Source: JAEUKA01 sp035328405 (GTDB taxonomy: Bacteria > Myxococcota_A > Polyangia > Palsa-1104 > JAEUJZ01). From it: a DNA stretch of 64,000 nt. The stretch lies in assembly GCA_035328405.1 (NCBI GenBank), contig DAOLIT010000001.1:62001-126000 (forward strand), read 5' to 3'. Of this stretch, positions 8,819 to 18,313 are shown piece after piece (position 1 is the first letter of the stretch; the number at the start of each line of letters is the position of its first letter). Both the position numbers and the translations under genes were made by a program. The notes under the pieces were generated by a model. The model saw only the letters and a list, made by a program, of their open reading frames with translations, made no database searches and had not been told where the DNA came from.

Positions 8819-9697
8819 CTATGGGTCTGGTCGATGGTCATCCAGAAAGGGGGTCAGGGCGTTGAAGAGGAGGGTGGGGGCTTCCAGGTAGGGGACGTGG
8901 CCGCAGGCCGGGAGACGGACGAAAGCAGCACTGAGGAGGCGGGCGGTTTCTTCGCCACTTTGGATGGGGATGATGTCCTCTTCGCCGTGCAAAACGAGGG
9001 TGGAAAAGGGCGCGGGCGTGGGAAGGTCCTTTCGGAAATCGAAATCCTTGCCCAGGCTGTTCCACACGGCCTCTTCCAGGCGCTGTTTGACGAGAAAAGG
9101 GGACAGATCGAGTGCTCGGCGGGGGTCCACGAAATAGGGTGTGACGGCGAGAGCAAACCGAAAGCGGCGCTTTTCCTCGGGGGAAGCGGTGGCAGAACGA
9201 GCGGAAAGTTCGGCCCGGAGCGCGGCGACAGAGGGTCTTTGCAAGGACGCGGCTCGGTTTTGTTCGTAGGCGAGGCGGGTCTTTGCAGACAGGGGTGCAG
9301 GAGACAACAGAATGAGCTTCTCGACGCGCTCGGGGAATCGGGAGGCGTATAGAAGAGCGAGCAGTGCGCCCCAGGAGTAACCCAAGAGGCGAACGCGCGA
9401 AAAACCCAAGTACACGCGAAGGGACTCGAGATCGTCGCGATGCACCCAAGCGGAAGGGGGCGGATCTCCGGGGTTTTGGGGGGACCTATCCGCGCCGCGT
9501 TGGTCGTAATAATAGAGGGTCTGGCCGCGACCCAAATCAGCCAGGGCATCGAGTTGGGGGCGCAAGTAGCCACTGTCAGCGCCGGGGCCGCCGTGAAGCA
9601 GGAGGAGAGGGGGATTGTGCGGAGGGGACTTTTTGGCGGGGGCACACGAATCGACGTGAAGCGTGGCCCCCGGAACGGGGACGGAAAAACCGGTCAT
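8819..9697 (-). CDS. Alpha/beta hydrolase, proline iminopeptidase-like (S33)
   Basis: A 292-residue cytoplasmic hydrolase. It has the oxyanion-hole motif HGGPG, the DQRGADRS box, the nucleophile elbow GYSWG, a C-terminal HGEEDIIPIQSG segment that would supply the acid, and GHVPYLE with the catalytic His. HGGPG together with DQRG is typical of proline iminopeptidases and related S33 enzymes, although substrate specificity is not certain. The frame is open further upstream, but the ATG at 9697 overlaps the stop of the upstream membrane-protein gene (ATGA), which points to a two-gene operon. Confidence 0.85.
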   Translation of the reverse strand: MTGFSVPVPGATLHVDSCAPAKKSPPHNPPLLLLHGGPGADSGYLRPQLDALADLGRGQTLYYYDQRGADRSPQNPGDPPPSAWVHRDDLESLRVYLGFSRVRLLGYSWGALLALLYASRFPERVEKLILLSPAPLSAKTRLAYEQNRAASLQRPSVAALRAELSARSATASPEEKRRFRFALAVTPYFVDPRRALDLSPFLVKQRLEEAVWNSLGKDFDFRKDLPTPAPFSTLVLHGEEDIIPIQSGEETARLLSAAFVRLPACGHVPYLEAPTLLFNALTPFLDDHRPDP

Positions 9698-10485
9698 GCA
9701 GCGCGACCGCGCAGGTAGTTGAGCACGGGTCGGGCATAGGGAAGCACCGCCGCAAAGAGGAGCGCCGAACAAAGGAGGCCAAACGCATGGGTCTGGGTGG
9801 GCGCAAAGAGCGCGTCCATGGGGCCCAAACCGGTCGCCCATATGTCCTTGTGGGTGTGCAGAAGAGACACGGGCAGGCCAATCGCTGCGGTGAACAGTAG
9901 AACGACGCCAGCGGTGCGGTTGCGCAGAATGGCGAACAGACCGGTGCCGACCAAAAGCAGCCACAAGCCTTGGCTCTCGCGAGGAGCAAGGGCAAAAAGG
10001 ATGAGGGTCGGGAGGCTGGCGGCGGCTCGGGTGACGGAGTGACGGATTTTTTCGACACCCTGCTCATCGGAAACGCGGAGGAGTTTTCGCCAATCGGGCT
10101 GGCCGTCAAAATGCGCGGTCAATTTTTGGCCTTGCAGGCACAGGACCACCAGGCCGTGGGTCACTCCATAAAAGAGGAGAACCTTGTCGATGGTTTGCGA
10201 AGACGCCATGCCCCAGACCGCAACGGTCACGCCGGAATAACCGAGGCCGATGGCAAACCAGCGCGCAAAAAACCAGTCGGCACCGAGCGCGAAAAACGAC
10301 AGGCCATACGTACAGGCCAAGGCCAAAAAAGCGGGGACCCAGGCGCGGACCTCGGGCTGGTCCGGGGGGGCCATGTAAAACAGGAGGGACAAGAGGCCGT
10401 ACAAAGCCGCGTAAAACGTGAGGACCAACATCGCAAACGCTTTTCGTTCGCCAGCAAAACCAATGGGGGAGTCAAAAAGGGACAT
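9694..10485 (-). CDS. Multi-pass membrane protein of unknown function
   Basis: A 263-residue protein with about seven to eight hydrophobic segments, which I do not recognise. A soluble loop (about 128-150) between the membrane segments contains the sequence QKLTAHFDGQPDWRKLLRVSDEQG. It lies upstream of and overlaps the hydrolase gene, and is transcribed in the same direction as mutL after a 50-bp gap. Nothing in the sequence fixes a role. Confidence 0.75.
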   Translation of the reverse strand: MSLFDSPIGFAGERKAFAMLVLTFYAALYGLLSLLFYMAPPDQPEVRAWVPAFLALACTYGLSFFALGADWFFARWFAIGLGYSGVTVAVWGMASSQTIDKVLLFYGVTHGLVVLCLQGQKLTAHFDGQPDWRKLLRVSDEQGVEKIRHSVTRAAASLPTLILFALAPRESQGLWLLLVGTGLFAILRNRTAGVVLLFTAAIGLPVSLLHTHKDIWATGLGPMDALFAPTQTHAFGLLCSALLFAAVLPYARPVLNYLRGRAA

Positions 10486-10536
10486 GGGTTTCCTCTTTCT
10501 GTTTTCTGTGAGTCTTCCGACAGTATCACCGGGCTT

Positions 10537-12522
10537 TTAGGTGCGATGGAAGCGCCGCTCGAGTTCAGCCTCGGACAAACGAAAGAGCACGGGGCGACCG
10601 TGCGGGCAATAGGGACTCAAAGACACGTCATCAAGGGCGGCCAAAAGCGCGCGGACTTTGGGCTCGGTCAGCACGTCCCCGGCGCGGGTGGCCGCGTGGC
10701 AGGCCATGGTGGCCAGGAGCAGTTCGCCGCGTTTTTCCAGCGTTTCGGTCCGCCCGTGTTCCTCGAGTTCATCCAGAACGACACGAAACAACACCTCGGG
10801 GTCGGGGCCCGAAGTCCCACCACGGCCATATTTGGGCAGATCGGGAACGGCGACGAGCGCGACGGTCTTTTCGGCAAAGGGTTTTTGATCAAAGCCAAGC
10901 GACTGCAACAGGGCCGCGTTGTCGCTGACGAGGGCAAAGCGCGCCTCATCGAGTTCGACATGGACTGGGAACAGCAGCCGCTGGGAAGTCAGGGCGCTTT
11001 GGGTGTGGGCACGGCGGAGTTTTTCAAACAGCACGCGCTCGTGGGCGGCGTGTTGATCGATGACGACCAACTCGCGGGAATTGCCGACGGCGTGCTCGCA
11101 CAAAAGATACGTGGCGAAAAGCTGACCGACATACGGCAACTTTTCAAGGAGCAGGCGCGCTTCATCCAATGTGGCCATTGGGTCGTGGGCAAGACCGGGT
11201 GCCAGGTGCAGGGCCGCTTCCTCGCTGGTGTGGGGCGCACACAACTTGAGGGCTTGCTGAAGCCTCTGGCGGTGCTCGGCGAGCCCGGAACCCCGCTCGG
11301 CCATGGGCGACCCCGAGGCTGGCACGGAAGGGGCGCGGAAAGCCTCGGGCGTCCTTTGGGGCGAAAACGTCCGATCGGCGGGCGCGGAAAGCGACGCGGA
11401 ACCGGTCGAATAGGTCGGGCGCGGCTCTTGCGCAGAAAGGCCAGTGCCCAGGACATAGCGGCGCTCGGTCTCTTGGGCAGGAGTTTGGCCCAAAAGCCAA
11501 GGTGCCTTGACGCAGGTCTGGGCGATGGCGCGCCTCACGGTTTCAAAAACGGCCTCGGCGTTGGCGAAACGGACCTCGAGCTTTTGGGGATGGACGTTCA
11601 CGTCCACGAGAGCCAGGTCCAATTGAAGATGCAAGACGCACATGGGATAGCGGCCCTTGTCGAGCAGCTCGCCGTAGCCCGTCACAATCGCTTGCAAAAG
11701 ATTCCGGTCGCGAACGAACCGACGATTGGCCAGCAAAAACAGATTCCGTCCGGTGGTCGTGGCCTCGTCCGGTGCGCCGATGTGGGCGGAAACGGAAATG
11801 CCGGGCGAGTGCGCCTCACACAGATACAGCGTCGAAACGCCCTGCCCTTTCCCCCGACTTTGCAGCGCGGCCTGCGACCGTTCGAGCGGCGACCTGTGCG
11901 GCGGCAATTCCAGAAGCGTCCGCTCGCGGTCCTTGCCCTTTTCAAACGCCCGCAACCGAATATGCACGCCGGGATACGCCAGGGACAATCGGACAAGGGT
12001 CTCGGAAATGTGCCCGGTCTCGGTGGCCTCGCTTTTCATGAACTTGAGGCGGGCGGGCACGTTGTAGAACAAGTCGCGGATTTCGATCTGGGTCCCAACG
12101 GGCGCGCCCACTTCACGGCTGGGTTGGGTTTTCTGGCCGGCTTCGGTGGCAATGCGATACGCGGCGACTGCGCCCTCGGTACGGGTCGTCAGCTGAAGCC
12201 GAGACACGGCGGCGACAGAAGCCAACGCCTCGCCCCGAAAACCCATCGTGGACAAGCGAAACAAGTCGTCTGCGGAACGAAGCTTGCTCGTGGCGTGTCG
12301 CAAAAGGGACAGCTCGGCGTCTTCGGGCGTCATGCCGCAACCGTCATCGGCGATGCGCACCAGCGACAAACCACCCTCTTCGATGTCCACATCAATCCGA
12401 GCGGCCCCGGCGTCGAGCGAGTTCTCGACAAGCTCTTTGACGACAGAGGCAGGCCGCTCGACCACTTCCCCGGCGGCAATCTGGTTGGTCAATTCCTCGG
12501 GAAGCAGCGCAATCCGAGGCAT
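10537..12522 (-). CDS. mutL: DNA mismatch repair protein MutL
   Basis: A 661-residue GHKL ATPase that couples MutS recognition to strand removal. The N-terminal half has the ATP-binding motifs ELVENSLDAGA (30-40), DDGCGM (59-64), ATSK (77-80) and GFRGEAL (94-100). A long variable linker rich in Ala/Pro (about 340-430) leads to the C-terminal dimerisation domain, which holds the endonuclease metal site DQHA(X)2E(X)4E (D489 to E500) and the CPHGRP motif (from C639). These predict a nicking-competent MutL, as expected in bacteria without MutH. It is four bases from the rpoZ stop, so probably transcribed with rpoZ. Confidence 0.97.
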   Translation of the reverse strand: MPRIALLPEELTNQIAAGEVVERPASVVKELVENSLDAGAARIDVDIEEGGLSLVRIADDGCGMTPEDAELSLLRHATSKLRSADDLFRLSTMGFRGEALASVAAVSRLQLTTRTEGAVAAYRIATEAGQKTQPSREVGAPVGTQIEIRDLFYNVPARLKFMKSEATETGHISETLVRLSLAYPGVHIRLRAFEKGKDRERTLLELPPHRSPLERSQAALQSRGKGQGVSTLYLCEAHSPGISVSAHIGAPDEATTTGRNLFLLANRRFVRDRNLLQAIVTGYGELLDKGRYPMCVLHLQLDLALVDVNVHPQKLEVRFANAEAVFETVRRAIAQTCVKAPWLLGQTPAQETERRYVLGTGLSAQEPRPTYSTGSASLSAPADRTFSPQRTPEAFRAPSVPASGSPMAERGSGLAEHRQRLQQALKLCAPHTSEEAALHLAPGLAHDPMATLDEARLLLEKLPYVGQLFATYLLCEHAVGNSRELVVIDQHAAHERVLFEKLRRAHTQSALTSQRLLFPVHVELDEARFALVSDNAALLQSLGFDQKPFAEKTVALVAVPDLPKYGRGGTSGPDPEVLFRVVLDELEEHGRTETLEKRGELLLATMACHAATRAGDVLTEPKVRALLAALDDVSLSPYCPHGRPVLFRLSEAELERRFHRT

Positions 12523-12525
12523 AGA

Positions 12526-12828
12526 CTAGCTTTCCGCAGACTCGGCGGGCGGCGTGCGAATCACAGCTTCGCGTCGCGCAGGCACTTTCAAACCGCGCTG
12601 CCGCATGTCTTCCAGGTACTTCTCGACCTCGGCCCGCACGTCCTGGACGTAGAACACGTCGCCCGCAGCAATCTCGCGCAACGCCGTCACCGCAGCTTTG
12701 TTGTCGCACTCAACCAACGGAGGCGACCGCCGCTGAGCCAATTGGCGAGCCCGGTGCGCCGCGAGCATGGTGAGCGCAAAGCGATTCGGAACTTTGATGA
12801 GACAATCTTCAACGGTAACGCGAGCCAC
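12526..12828 (-). CDS. rpoZ: RNA polymerase omega subunit
   Basis: A 100-residue protein that helps fold the beta' subunit. It starts with GTG: (M)ARVTVEDCLIKVPNRFALTMLAAHRARQL matches the family N-terminus, with the conserved CL, NRF.L and RARQL positions. AAGGAG lies about 7 bases before the GTG and decides this start over the longer open frame. The C-terminal third is a Glu/Ala/Arg-rich extension. A good sigma-70-type promoter lies about 80 bases upstream. mutL follows at once. Confidence 0.95.
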   Translation of the reverse strand: MARVTVEDCLIKVPNRFALTMLAAHRARQLAQRRSPPLVECDNKAAVTALREIAAGDVFYVQDVRAEVEKYLEDMRQRGLKVPARREAVIRTPPAESAES

Positions 12829-12909
12829 TGGGAAACTCCTTCTTCTGTGCCGGGCGGGGCCAGCGCGTGCCGCACAAACCGCCCAAAAAGCCTGTGATGT
12901 AGAAGGTTT

Positions 12910-12939
12910 TGTATATTCCCGCCGAGACGCCCCTGTCAA
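12910..12939 (-). promoter_or_regulatory. Sigma-70-type promoter of rpoZ-mutL
   Basis: On the minus strand a perfect TTGACA (12939 to 12934) is followed after 18 bp by TATACA (12915 to 12910); shifting the -10 by one base to ATATAC gives 17 bp. It is about 80 bases upstream of the rpoZ start codon, in an otherwise gene-free 250-bp stretch. Confidence 0.65.
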
Positions 12940-13080
12940 CGCCCAAACCACCAACACCGCATCCACCGCCTTCGCTGGGGGCTTTTTTGAGGGCTTTTTT
13001 GGGGTGGGGGTTGTGGGAGCGATGCGCGCATGCCAGACCAACGGTTTGACCGAGCTGGGTTGCGGGACGGGATGGGGGGT

Positions 13081-13707
13081 TTAGGGGGCAGGAGCGGGGG
13101 GCTGGTCTTCGGTTTCGTCTTCGCCGAAAAGGACGCCCACCTGGAGCAACAGGGAGGCGAAGGGGGCGGCGTGGACTCGGTCGTGGCGGGTCGCGGACAG
13201 GGTTTCCTGGTAGCCGTCTTCGGTCAGGGTCAAGACGGTCAGGGTCTCTCGCTCGGTATCGACCAGCCAGTAGTGGGGGACGCCATGGTCGGCATAGATG
13301 CGGCGCTTGTCCACTCCATCGCGGCGGCGGGCGTCGGCATCGGACAGGATTTCGCACACCCAATCGGGCCGCAGCTCGATCGGGTAGTCGCCGGTCAGCT
13401 TGGGCAGCCGCTCGCGTCGCCATCCGGCCACATCGGGCTGGACCACTTGGTGTATCGACAGCCGAACGGTGGGCTCGACGACCAACCACCACCCGCCGGG
13501 CCGCCCCACGCCGCCGGGTTTGTGGTTGAAAGGGCGCAAAAACTGCGTGACGTATCCCTGCGCGAACCCGTGAACCAGGCGGGGCAAGGCTTTTTGCACC
13601 AGGTGTCCATCGAGGATCTCGTGGAAGCGGCGCTCTTCGGGAATGCGCATCAAATCGGCAAACGTCGCCAACGGCCTGTTCGGAGTCTGCATGGACAAGG
13701 AAGCCAT
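13081..13707 (-). CDS. Uma2-family (DUF820) restriction-endonuclease-fold protein
   Basis: A 208-residue protein of the Uma2 family, which has a PD-(D/E)XK nuclease fold and is widely spread in Cyanobacteria, Myxococcota and Planctomycetes; its cellular role is not established. Visible family features are the N-terminal RRFHEILDGHLV strand-helix, VVQPDVAGWRRE, RPDWVCEILSDADARRRDGVDKRRIYADHGVPHYWLVD (split here only by text) and TLTVLTLTEDGY. A start at 13692 is equally possible. It stands alone between rpoZ and an envelope-protein pair on the other strand. Confidence 0.87.
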   Translation of the reverse strand: MASLSMQTPNRPLATFADLMRIPEERRFHEILDGHLVQKALPRLVHGFAQGYVTQFLRPFNHKPGGVGRPGGWWLVVEPTVRLSIHQVVQPDVAGWRRERLPKLTGDYPIELRPDWVCEILSDADARRRDGVDKRRIYADHGVPHYWLVDTERETLTVLTLTEDGYQETLSATRHDRVHAAPFASLLLQVGVLFGEDETEDQPPAPAP

Positions 13708-13794
13708 GCCCGAACCCTATCACCTTTGATTTGGGTGTGGACAGGGGGCGTTTGGGCGGCGTTTTGAAGGGGGGAAAACGTGATACGGTAAGGT

Positions 13795-14481
13795 GTGCAA
13801 CACGTTTTCGCTCGCTCGCTTCGTACGTCTCATGCTTCGGGTGCTTCGGGTGTTTCTGGGTGCCCTCGTGCCTTTTGCGTGTGGGGTTTTTGGATCTTGG
13901 GCCTGCTTGGGCCGTCGTTTCCGGGGACGCCGATTCATCCGGGGAGGGCGCGGGCGGCTGAGCCTCAAGCGGCCACGCCAGCGGCCAAGGCGATCGCCAA
14001 AAAAGCGTACGAGCAAGGCACGGCGCACTACAAAAAGGCCGAGTGGGACTTGGCGATCGAACAATTCGAGATCTGCCAGCAGAATTTCCCGCAGCCGGTC
14101 TTTCTGTACAACATCGCGCAGGCGCACAACAAAGCGGGGCGTCCGAAACCGGCGCTGGAGTATTACAAAAAATACCTGGAAGCGGCCCCAACGGCGCAAA
14201 ACCGCGCGGACGTGGAGCAGATCATCACAGAGCTTTCGGCGCAGGTCGAGCCGCCAAAACCCCCTCCGCCCGAAGTCAAGACCTTCCCGGAGGCCCCTGC
14301 GGTCGAGCCTCCGCCGCAAAACCAGCCTCCGCCGAAGTCTGGGGGGCTGTCGAAGAAAACCTGGTACATCATCGCAGGCGCAGCGGGGGGCGCAGTGCTT
14401 GTGGGAACGGCGATTGGCCTGGGTGTGTACTTTGGAACGCGCGCCCCGGCCCCCACTGTTTTTCAACCGGTGAACCCATGA
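13795..14481 (+). CDS. Periplasmic TPR protein with C-terminal membrane anchor
   Basis: A 228-residue protein read from GTG at 13795. The true start may be the in-frame GTG of VWGFWILGLLG about 28 codons later, which would place a signal peptide ending ARAAEP at the N-terminus. The mature part has one to two TPR units (AYEQGTAHYKKAEWDLAIEQFEIC and PVFLYNIAQAHNKAGRPKPALEYYKKYL), a Pro-rich linker and a final membrane helix GAAGGAVLVGTAIGLGVYFG. The same TPR unit recurs in the proteins at 51712 and 59016. Its stop overlaps the start of the kelch lipoprotein (ATGA), so the two are co-translated. Function unknown. Confidence 0.75.
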   Translation: MQHVFARSLRTSHASGASGVSGCPRAFCVWGFWILGLLGPSFPGTPIHPGRARAAEPQAATPAAKAIAKKAYEQGTAHYKKAEWDLAIEQFEICQQNFPQPVFLYNIAQAHNKAGRPKPALEYYKKYLEAAPTAQNRADVEQIITELSAQVEPPKPPPPEVKTFPEAPAVEPPPQNQPPPKSGGLSKKTWYIIAGAAGGAVLVGTAIGLGVYFGTRAPAPTVFQPVNP

Positions 14482-15833
14482 CCCAAGCTGCTGGTGTTGG
14501 TCGTTTTTCTGTGGGCCTTGGCCTTTTGTTGGGCATTGTCGCTGCGTCTTCGTGCAGCAGCGTAGATCCGTGCGAGGGGGAAGGTGCCGCGTGCATCGCT
14601 GTGCAGGTGGAAGCCGCAGGAGATCAGAAAATCGACCTGTTGCGGTCGGTGTACAGCGTCAACGGGGGCCCGAACCGGCAAATGGGACACGCGGGGCAAG
14701 ACCAGGCGTCGGCGAGCTTGCCGATCTTGTATGCGCTGCCGCTGGGCGAGGGAGGGAACGTGGTCATCGACGTGATCGCGGAACTTGGCGCAGTGCCGGT
14801 GATGCGGGGAAACACAAGCGTGTCGGTCTCTTCGGGGGAACACAAGCGGGTGACGGTCACGCTGACCCGCGACTTGGGGCGACTGCCGTTTGCGGGGCCA
14901 GAACCGCGCTCGGGAGCGGGTTTTGTGGCGCTTCCCACGTCGGCCCCTGCGTCGCTTGTGATGTTTGGCGGCATGGCGACGCTCGGAGAGCCGTACAGCG
15001 AGACCTGGGAATACAACCTGGCGCAAAAAGCCTGGACGCGGCTGGTCCTGCCGCTGAGCCCATCGCCTCGACAACCCAACATGGCGGCGGACCTCGTGGT
15101 CGATCGCGCAGTGGTGGTGCAAGGCATGGGTCCGGGAAACACGGCTGCGGCAGAGGCGTGGCAGTTTGCGTCGCTCCCGCCCGGTTCGCCGCGTGCGTGG
15201 TCGAAGCTGGACCTTGTGACAAATCCGTCTCCGCCGCGCGCGTTTGGCGGTTTGGCGATGTCGGTCGCGAAATCGGGCGAGTCGACCGCGTTTTTCTACG
15301 GCGGGCTCGAGGTTTCGACGGGACAACAGAAGGGCGATCTGTTCCGCATGTTACCGACGGACGCGAACCTTCAGCCTGTTGTGGTGAACACGCCTCCGGT
15401 GGTGCGCACGCCCAAACTGTTCGCCGCCGTCAATGGCCCGCATTTGGTGGGCTGCGAAAGTGCGGGAACGGGCGCAGTCAAGGTGTGGCGTTTCGACGGG
15501 GCCACAAACACGTGGACGGCGGTGTCTCCTGATGCGGGCGCTCCGGCGTTCCGCACGGGTTTTGCGGCGGCACAGGACCCGCAAACGGGCGCGATCGTGA
15601 TCGTGGGCGGGACCTCGGCATCGAGCGAGCTGCTTTCGGACACGTACCGGTTTGACCTGTCGAACAACACCTGGTCGCAAATCCAATCGGCTGCGATGCT
15701 TCCGCCACGGGTGGACGCAAGCCTGACGTTTGCGGGCGGCACGTACTACCTGTTCGGCGGACGGGACACAGACCAAAAACCCCGCACGGACAACTGGAAA
15801 CTGACGCAAGACGGCTGGCGACGCTGGTTGTAG
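14478..15833 (+). CDS. Kelch-repeat lipoprotein
   Basis: A 451-residue exported protein with a signal peptide ending in a plausible lipobox (IVAASSC). About residues 30-130 form a beta-sandwich-like region. From about 140 onwards there are kelch repeats, visible as recurring VMFGGMATLGEPYSETWEYNL, FFYGGLEV, IVIVGGTSASSELLSDTYRFDL and YYLFGGRDTDQKPRTDNWKL blocks, which would close into a beta-propeller. The ATG at 14478 overlaps the stop of the TPR gene. It is likely a surface or periplasmic binding protein; no ligand can be named. Confidence 0.82.
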   Translation: MTQAAGVGRFSVGLGLLLGIVAASSCSSVDPCEGEGAACIAVQVEAAGDQKIDLLRSVYSVNGGPNRQMGHAGQDQASASLPILYALPLGEGGNVVIDVIAELGAVPVMRGNTSVSVSSGEHKRVTVTLTRDLGRLPFAGPEPRSGAGFVALPTSAPASLVMFGGMATLGEPYSETWEYNLAQKAWTRLVLPLSPSPRQPNMAADLVVDRAVVVQGMGPGNTAAAEAWQFASLPPGSPRAWSKLDLVTNPSPPRAFGGLAMSVAKSGESTAFFYGGLEVSTGQQKGDLFRMLPTDANLQPVVVNTPPVVRTPKLFAAVNGPHLVGCESAGTGAVKVWRFDGATNTWTAVSPDAGAPAFRTGFAAAQDPQTGAIVIVGGTSASSELLSDTYRFDLSNNTWSQIQSAAMLPPRVDASLTFAGGTYYLFGGRDTDQKPRTDNWKLTQDGWRRWL

Positions 15834-15900
15834 GCGCGCAAACGGCGTGGCTTTGGCGCTTTTTTTGACGGGCGCGGGGTCGATGCCTACAGTCCGGGCC

Positions 15901-16503
15901 GTGATTGCTCGCCTGACGGGACTTCTTGCCGAAAAAAACATGGACTGCGTGCTCGTGGACGTGGGAGGCGTGGGCTACCACGTCGCGGTTTCGCTGCAAA
16001 CCTTGTCTGCGTTGCCCGCGCTGGGACAGAAAGTCGCGCTGTTCACGCACCTGCACGTCCGGGAAGACGCGCTGCTTTTGTTTGGTTTTGCGACGCGCGA
16101 AGAACGCACTGCGTTCGAGCTGTGCATCGCCGTTTCAGGGATAGGTCCCAAGCTGGCGCTGTCGATTCTGTCGGGACTCGACGCAGACGGGTTGTTCATG
16201 GCGGTGGCCACCGATGACGTGGGTCGTTTGCGCAAAATTCCAGGCATCGGTCCCAAAACCGCCGAACGGTTGGTGATGGAGCTGCGCGACAAAGTGCCGT
16301 CTGTGCCAGTGACCGCCGGTGGCAAAACGCGAGCGACACCGAAAGCCACGGGCGTTGTGGCCGATGTGATGGGGGCGCTCACGCAGCTTGGGTATCGGCC
16401 TGCGGATGCGGAAAAGGCGGCGGCGCGAGCCGTGGACGAAGCCAAAGAGGCACCGATCGAGCAACTGGTTCGGAACGCGCTGCGGCTTCTGCAACGCGAC
16501 TGA
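15901..16503 (+). CDS. ruvA: Holliday junction DNA helicase subunit RuvA
   Basis: A 200-residue junction-binding protein that loads RuvB rings during branch migration. The N-terminal OB fold (VIARLTGLLAEK...LVDVGGVGYHVAVSLQTL) is followed by two helix-hairpin-helix motifs (VSGIGPKLALSIL and IPGIGPKTAERLVMEL) and a C-terminal domain III (ALTQLGYRPADAEKAAARA) that contacts RuvB. The start is taken as the GTG at 15901 because RuvA proteins begin MIARLxG; an ATG at 15883 would add six residues. No ruvB or ruvC is beside it, so the operon is split. Confidence 0.95.
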   Translation: MIARLTGLLAEKNMDCVLVDVGGVGYHVAVSLQTLSALPALGQKVALFTHLHVREDALLLFGFATREERTAFELCIAVSGIGPKLALSILSGLDADGLFMAVATDDVGRLRKIPGIGPKTAERLVMELRDKVPSVPVTAGGKTRATPKATGVVADVMGALTQLGYRPADAEKAAARAVDEAKEAPIEQLVRNALRLLQRD

Positions 16504-16530
16504 CCGCGCCCAGCAACACGATGGTTTGCG

Positions 16531-18264
16531 ATGGTTTGGAACGTGACGGCTTCCGGTTTTCGCGCGCTTTTTGGAGTTCTTTCCTTGGCGAGTTGTTCCA
16601 CGGTACACTCGGCTACCCCCGGTGGTTCGCTTCGGGGACCAACATCGCTATCGAGTGTTTCCTTGCCCGACCGACGTTTGCAGGTAGTTCGCCGCCGCTT
16701 TCGGGACATCTTTTCCGGTGTCGGCGGTGCGCTTTTGTGCGGGTTGCTTGTGACCTCGGTGAGCGCGGGGTTTCCGAGCGATGCGGAGGCGAAACGGGCG
16801 GACAAAAAAGCTGCGGGACCCAAAAAACGCGGGCCGCAGAAACCGCCACCCTCCGGCCCTCCCGTTCCGCTGGTCGAATTGAACCTGCCGACCGCAGCGG
16901 TGCGGATTTCTTGCGATGTGGGTGCGAGCCAAGAACTTTGTGACGCGGCGCTTGGGGCGGCGCGAACGGCGGCCTCTCGGCGGTATGCACTTGTGTCACC
17001 GGGCCAACTCGAGGCGTTCTTTGCTAGCGAACCGTCTTTGCGGAGCTGTCGCAACGACTCGTGTCGGGCCGTGATCGCCGAACGGCTGAAGCTGTTTCGA
17101 CTGATCGACGTGATCTTGCAGTCGCCCAAACAGAAGGACATCGTAGCGTCGGTGTCGATTTTCGATCCGGCGGCGCGGGGGATTGCGGCAGACGGCGAGC
17201 GCGAGACCAAACGCGATGCAGGCAAAGTCTCGTCGGTCGTATCCGAGGCCGTCGAAAATGTCATCGCGACGCAACGAACGACGGCGCAGCTGCAAATCGA
17301 CATTTCTCCGGCGGATGCCAAGGTCAAAGTGGTCGCGAATCAGGGCACGGTTCGCGAGCTGACGGACGCCGAAGTGGCCGGCAAAATGCCGGTCCGGCTG
17401 TTTTTGGGCGGGTACACGCTTCATGCTGAAAAACCGGGGTTTGCTCCGCAGAACGTCGCAGTCACGCTGTTGCAAACCGGCGCGACGGTGAAAATCGATC
17501 TGGCGCCAAGTCCCGTGCTGGTTCGGTTCGAGTGGACACCCAAAGACGCCATCGTGCGCGTGGACAATCAAATCGTCAGCACGAGCACGCCCGAGATGGA
17601 TTTGTCCGAAGGCCCGCACCGATTGGAAGTGACGGCACCGCCGGGACAACCGTACGAACCGATTGTGCGCGACCTGCATGTGCGACGGAACATGGAACCG
17701 GTGCGGCTGTCGCTTCAGCGGTTGACCGAACTTCGCATCAAAGCACCGCTCGGATATTCGGTCAGCGTGGACAATCGGATGGTGCCAAAGGACCTGTTTG
17801 CGACGCAGGGTCTTTGGATGTCCACGACGCACAAGACTGGATCGGGATCGCACGTCGTGACGGCGGTGAGCTTTCGCGGCCTCACGGTTCGCAAGCACAT
17901 CGACGTGTTGCCGAACAGTTCCACCGAAGTGTCCCTGAATCCGCCGCCGCTGTGGCCGGGCGCGTTGCTCATGTCGGCAGGGCTTTTGACCATCGGAGGC
18001 GGCGTCGCTGCGTATCTTGCCGATGGCCGCTGCCTGGACGCGCCCGAGTGTTTCTTCGAGACGAATTACGCGCCTGCGGGCTACACGCTGATGGCGATTG
18101 GCGGCGCAGCCGTGATTTCTGGGATTGTGTGGATGGCCTACCACGCCGCGAGTCACCCTCGTTATTACCGTCCGATCAGCCAAACCGGCTCGACCGGCCA
18201 GGTGTCTTTTTTGCCATCGCGGCCTGCTCGCACCACGGGAATACTCACCGTGCTCGAGTTTTGA
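16531..18264 (+). CDS. PEGA-domain envelope protein
   Basis: A 577-residue exported protein. The N-terminus has two hydrophobic stretches (about 10-25 and 62-80), so either the first is a lipoprotein-like signal (LASC) or the true start lies downstream. Residues about 120-240 resemble a TolB-N-like or caspase-regulator-like domain with CRNDSCRAVIAERL. This is followed by PEGA-type beta repeats (LQIDISPADAKV, VRFEWTPKDAIVRVDNQ, LRIKAPLGYSVSVDNR), which in Myxococcota bind peptidoglycan or other surface components. Two C-terminal hydrophobic segments precede a tail ending GILTVLEF. Function unknown beyond an envelope location. Confidence 0.75.
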   Translation: MVWNVTASGFRALFGVLSLASCSTVHSATPGGSLRGPTSLSSVSLPDRRLQVVRRRFRDIFSGVGGALLCGLLVTSVSAGFPSDAEAKRADKKAAGPKKRGPQKPPPSGPPVPLVELNLPTAAVRISCDVGASQELCDAALGAARTAASRRYALVSPGQLEAFFASEPSLRSCRNDSCRAVIAERLKLFRLIDVILQSPKQKDIVASVSIFDPAARGIAADGERETKRDAGKVSSVVSEAVENVIATQRTTAQLQIDISPADAKVKVVANQGTVRELTDAEVAGKMPVRLFLGGYTLHAEKPGFAPQNVAVTLLQTGATVKIDLAPSPVLVRFEWTPKDAIVRVDNQIVSTSTPEMDLSEGPHRLEVTAPPGQPYEPIVRDLHVRRNMEPVRLSLQRLTELRIKAPLGYSVSVDNRMVPKDLFATQGLWMSTTHKTGSGSHVVTAVSFRGLTVRKHIDVLPNSSTEVSLNPPPLWPGALLMSAGLLTIGGGVAAYLADGRCLDAPECFFETNYAPAGYTLMAIGGAAVISGIVWMAYHAASHPRYYRPISQTGSTGQVSFLPSRPARTTGILTVLEF

Positions 18265-18313
18265 TACGGTTCCGCCACTTGAACCGCTGCGCGGTAGCGG
18301 AAAAGGAGTGGCG

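Noticed and set aside
9970..12897. A 975-codon open frame on the plus strand
   Set aside because: It is antisense to mutL and the membrane-protein gene, has no signal or domain, and arises from the GC-rich codon bias of those genes.
12809..14191. A 460-codon open frame on the minus strand
   Set aside because: It overlaps the rpoZ upstream region, the Uma2 gene in another frame and is antisense to the TPR gene; the product is Arg/Pro-rich shadow sequence.
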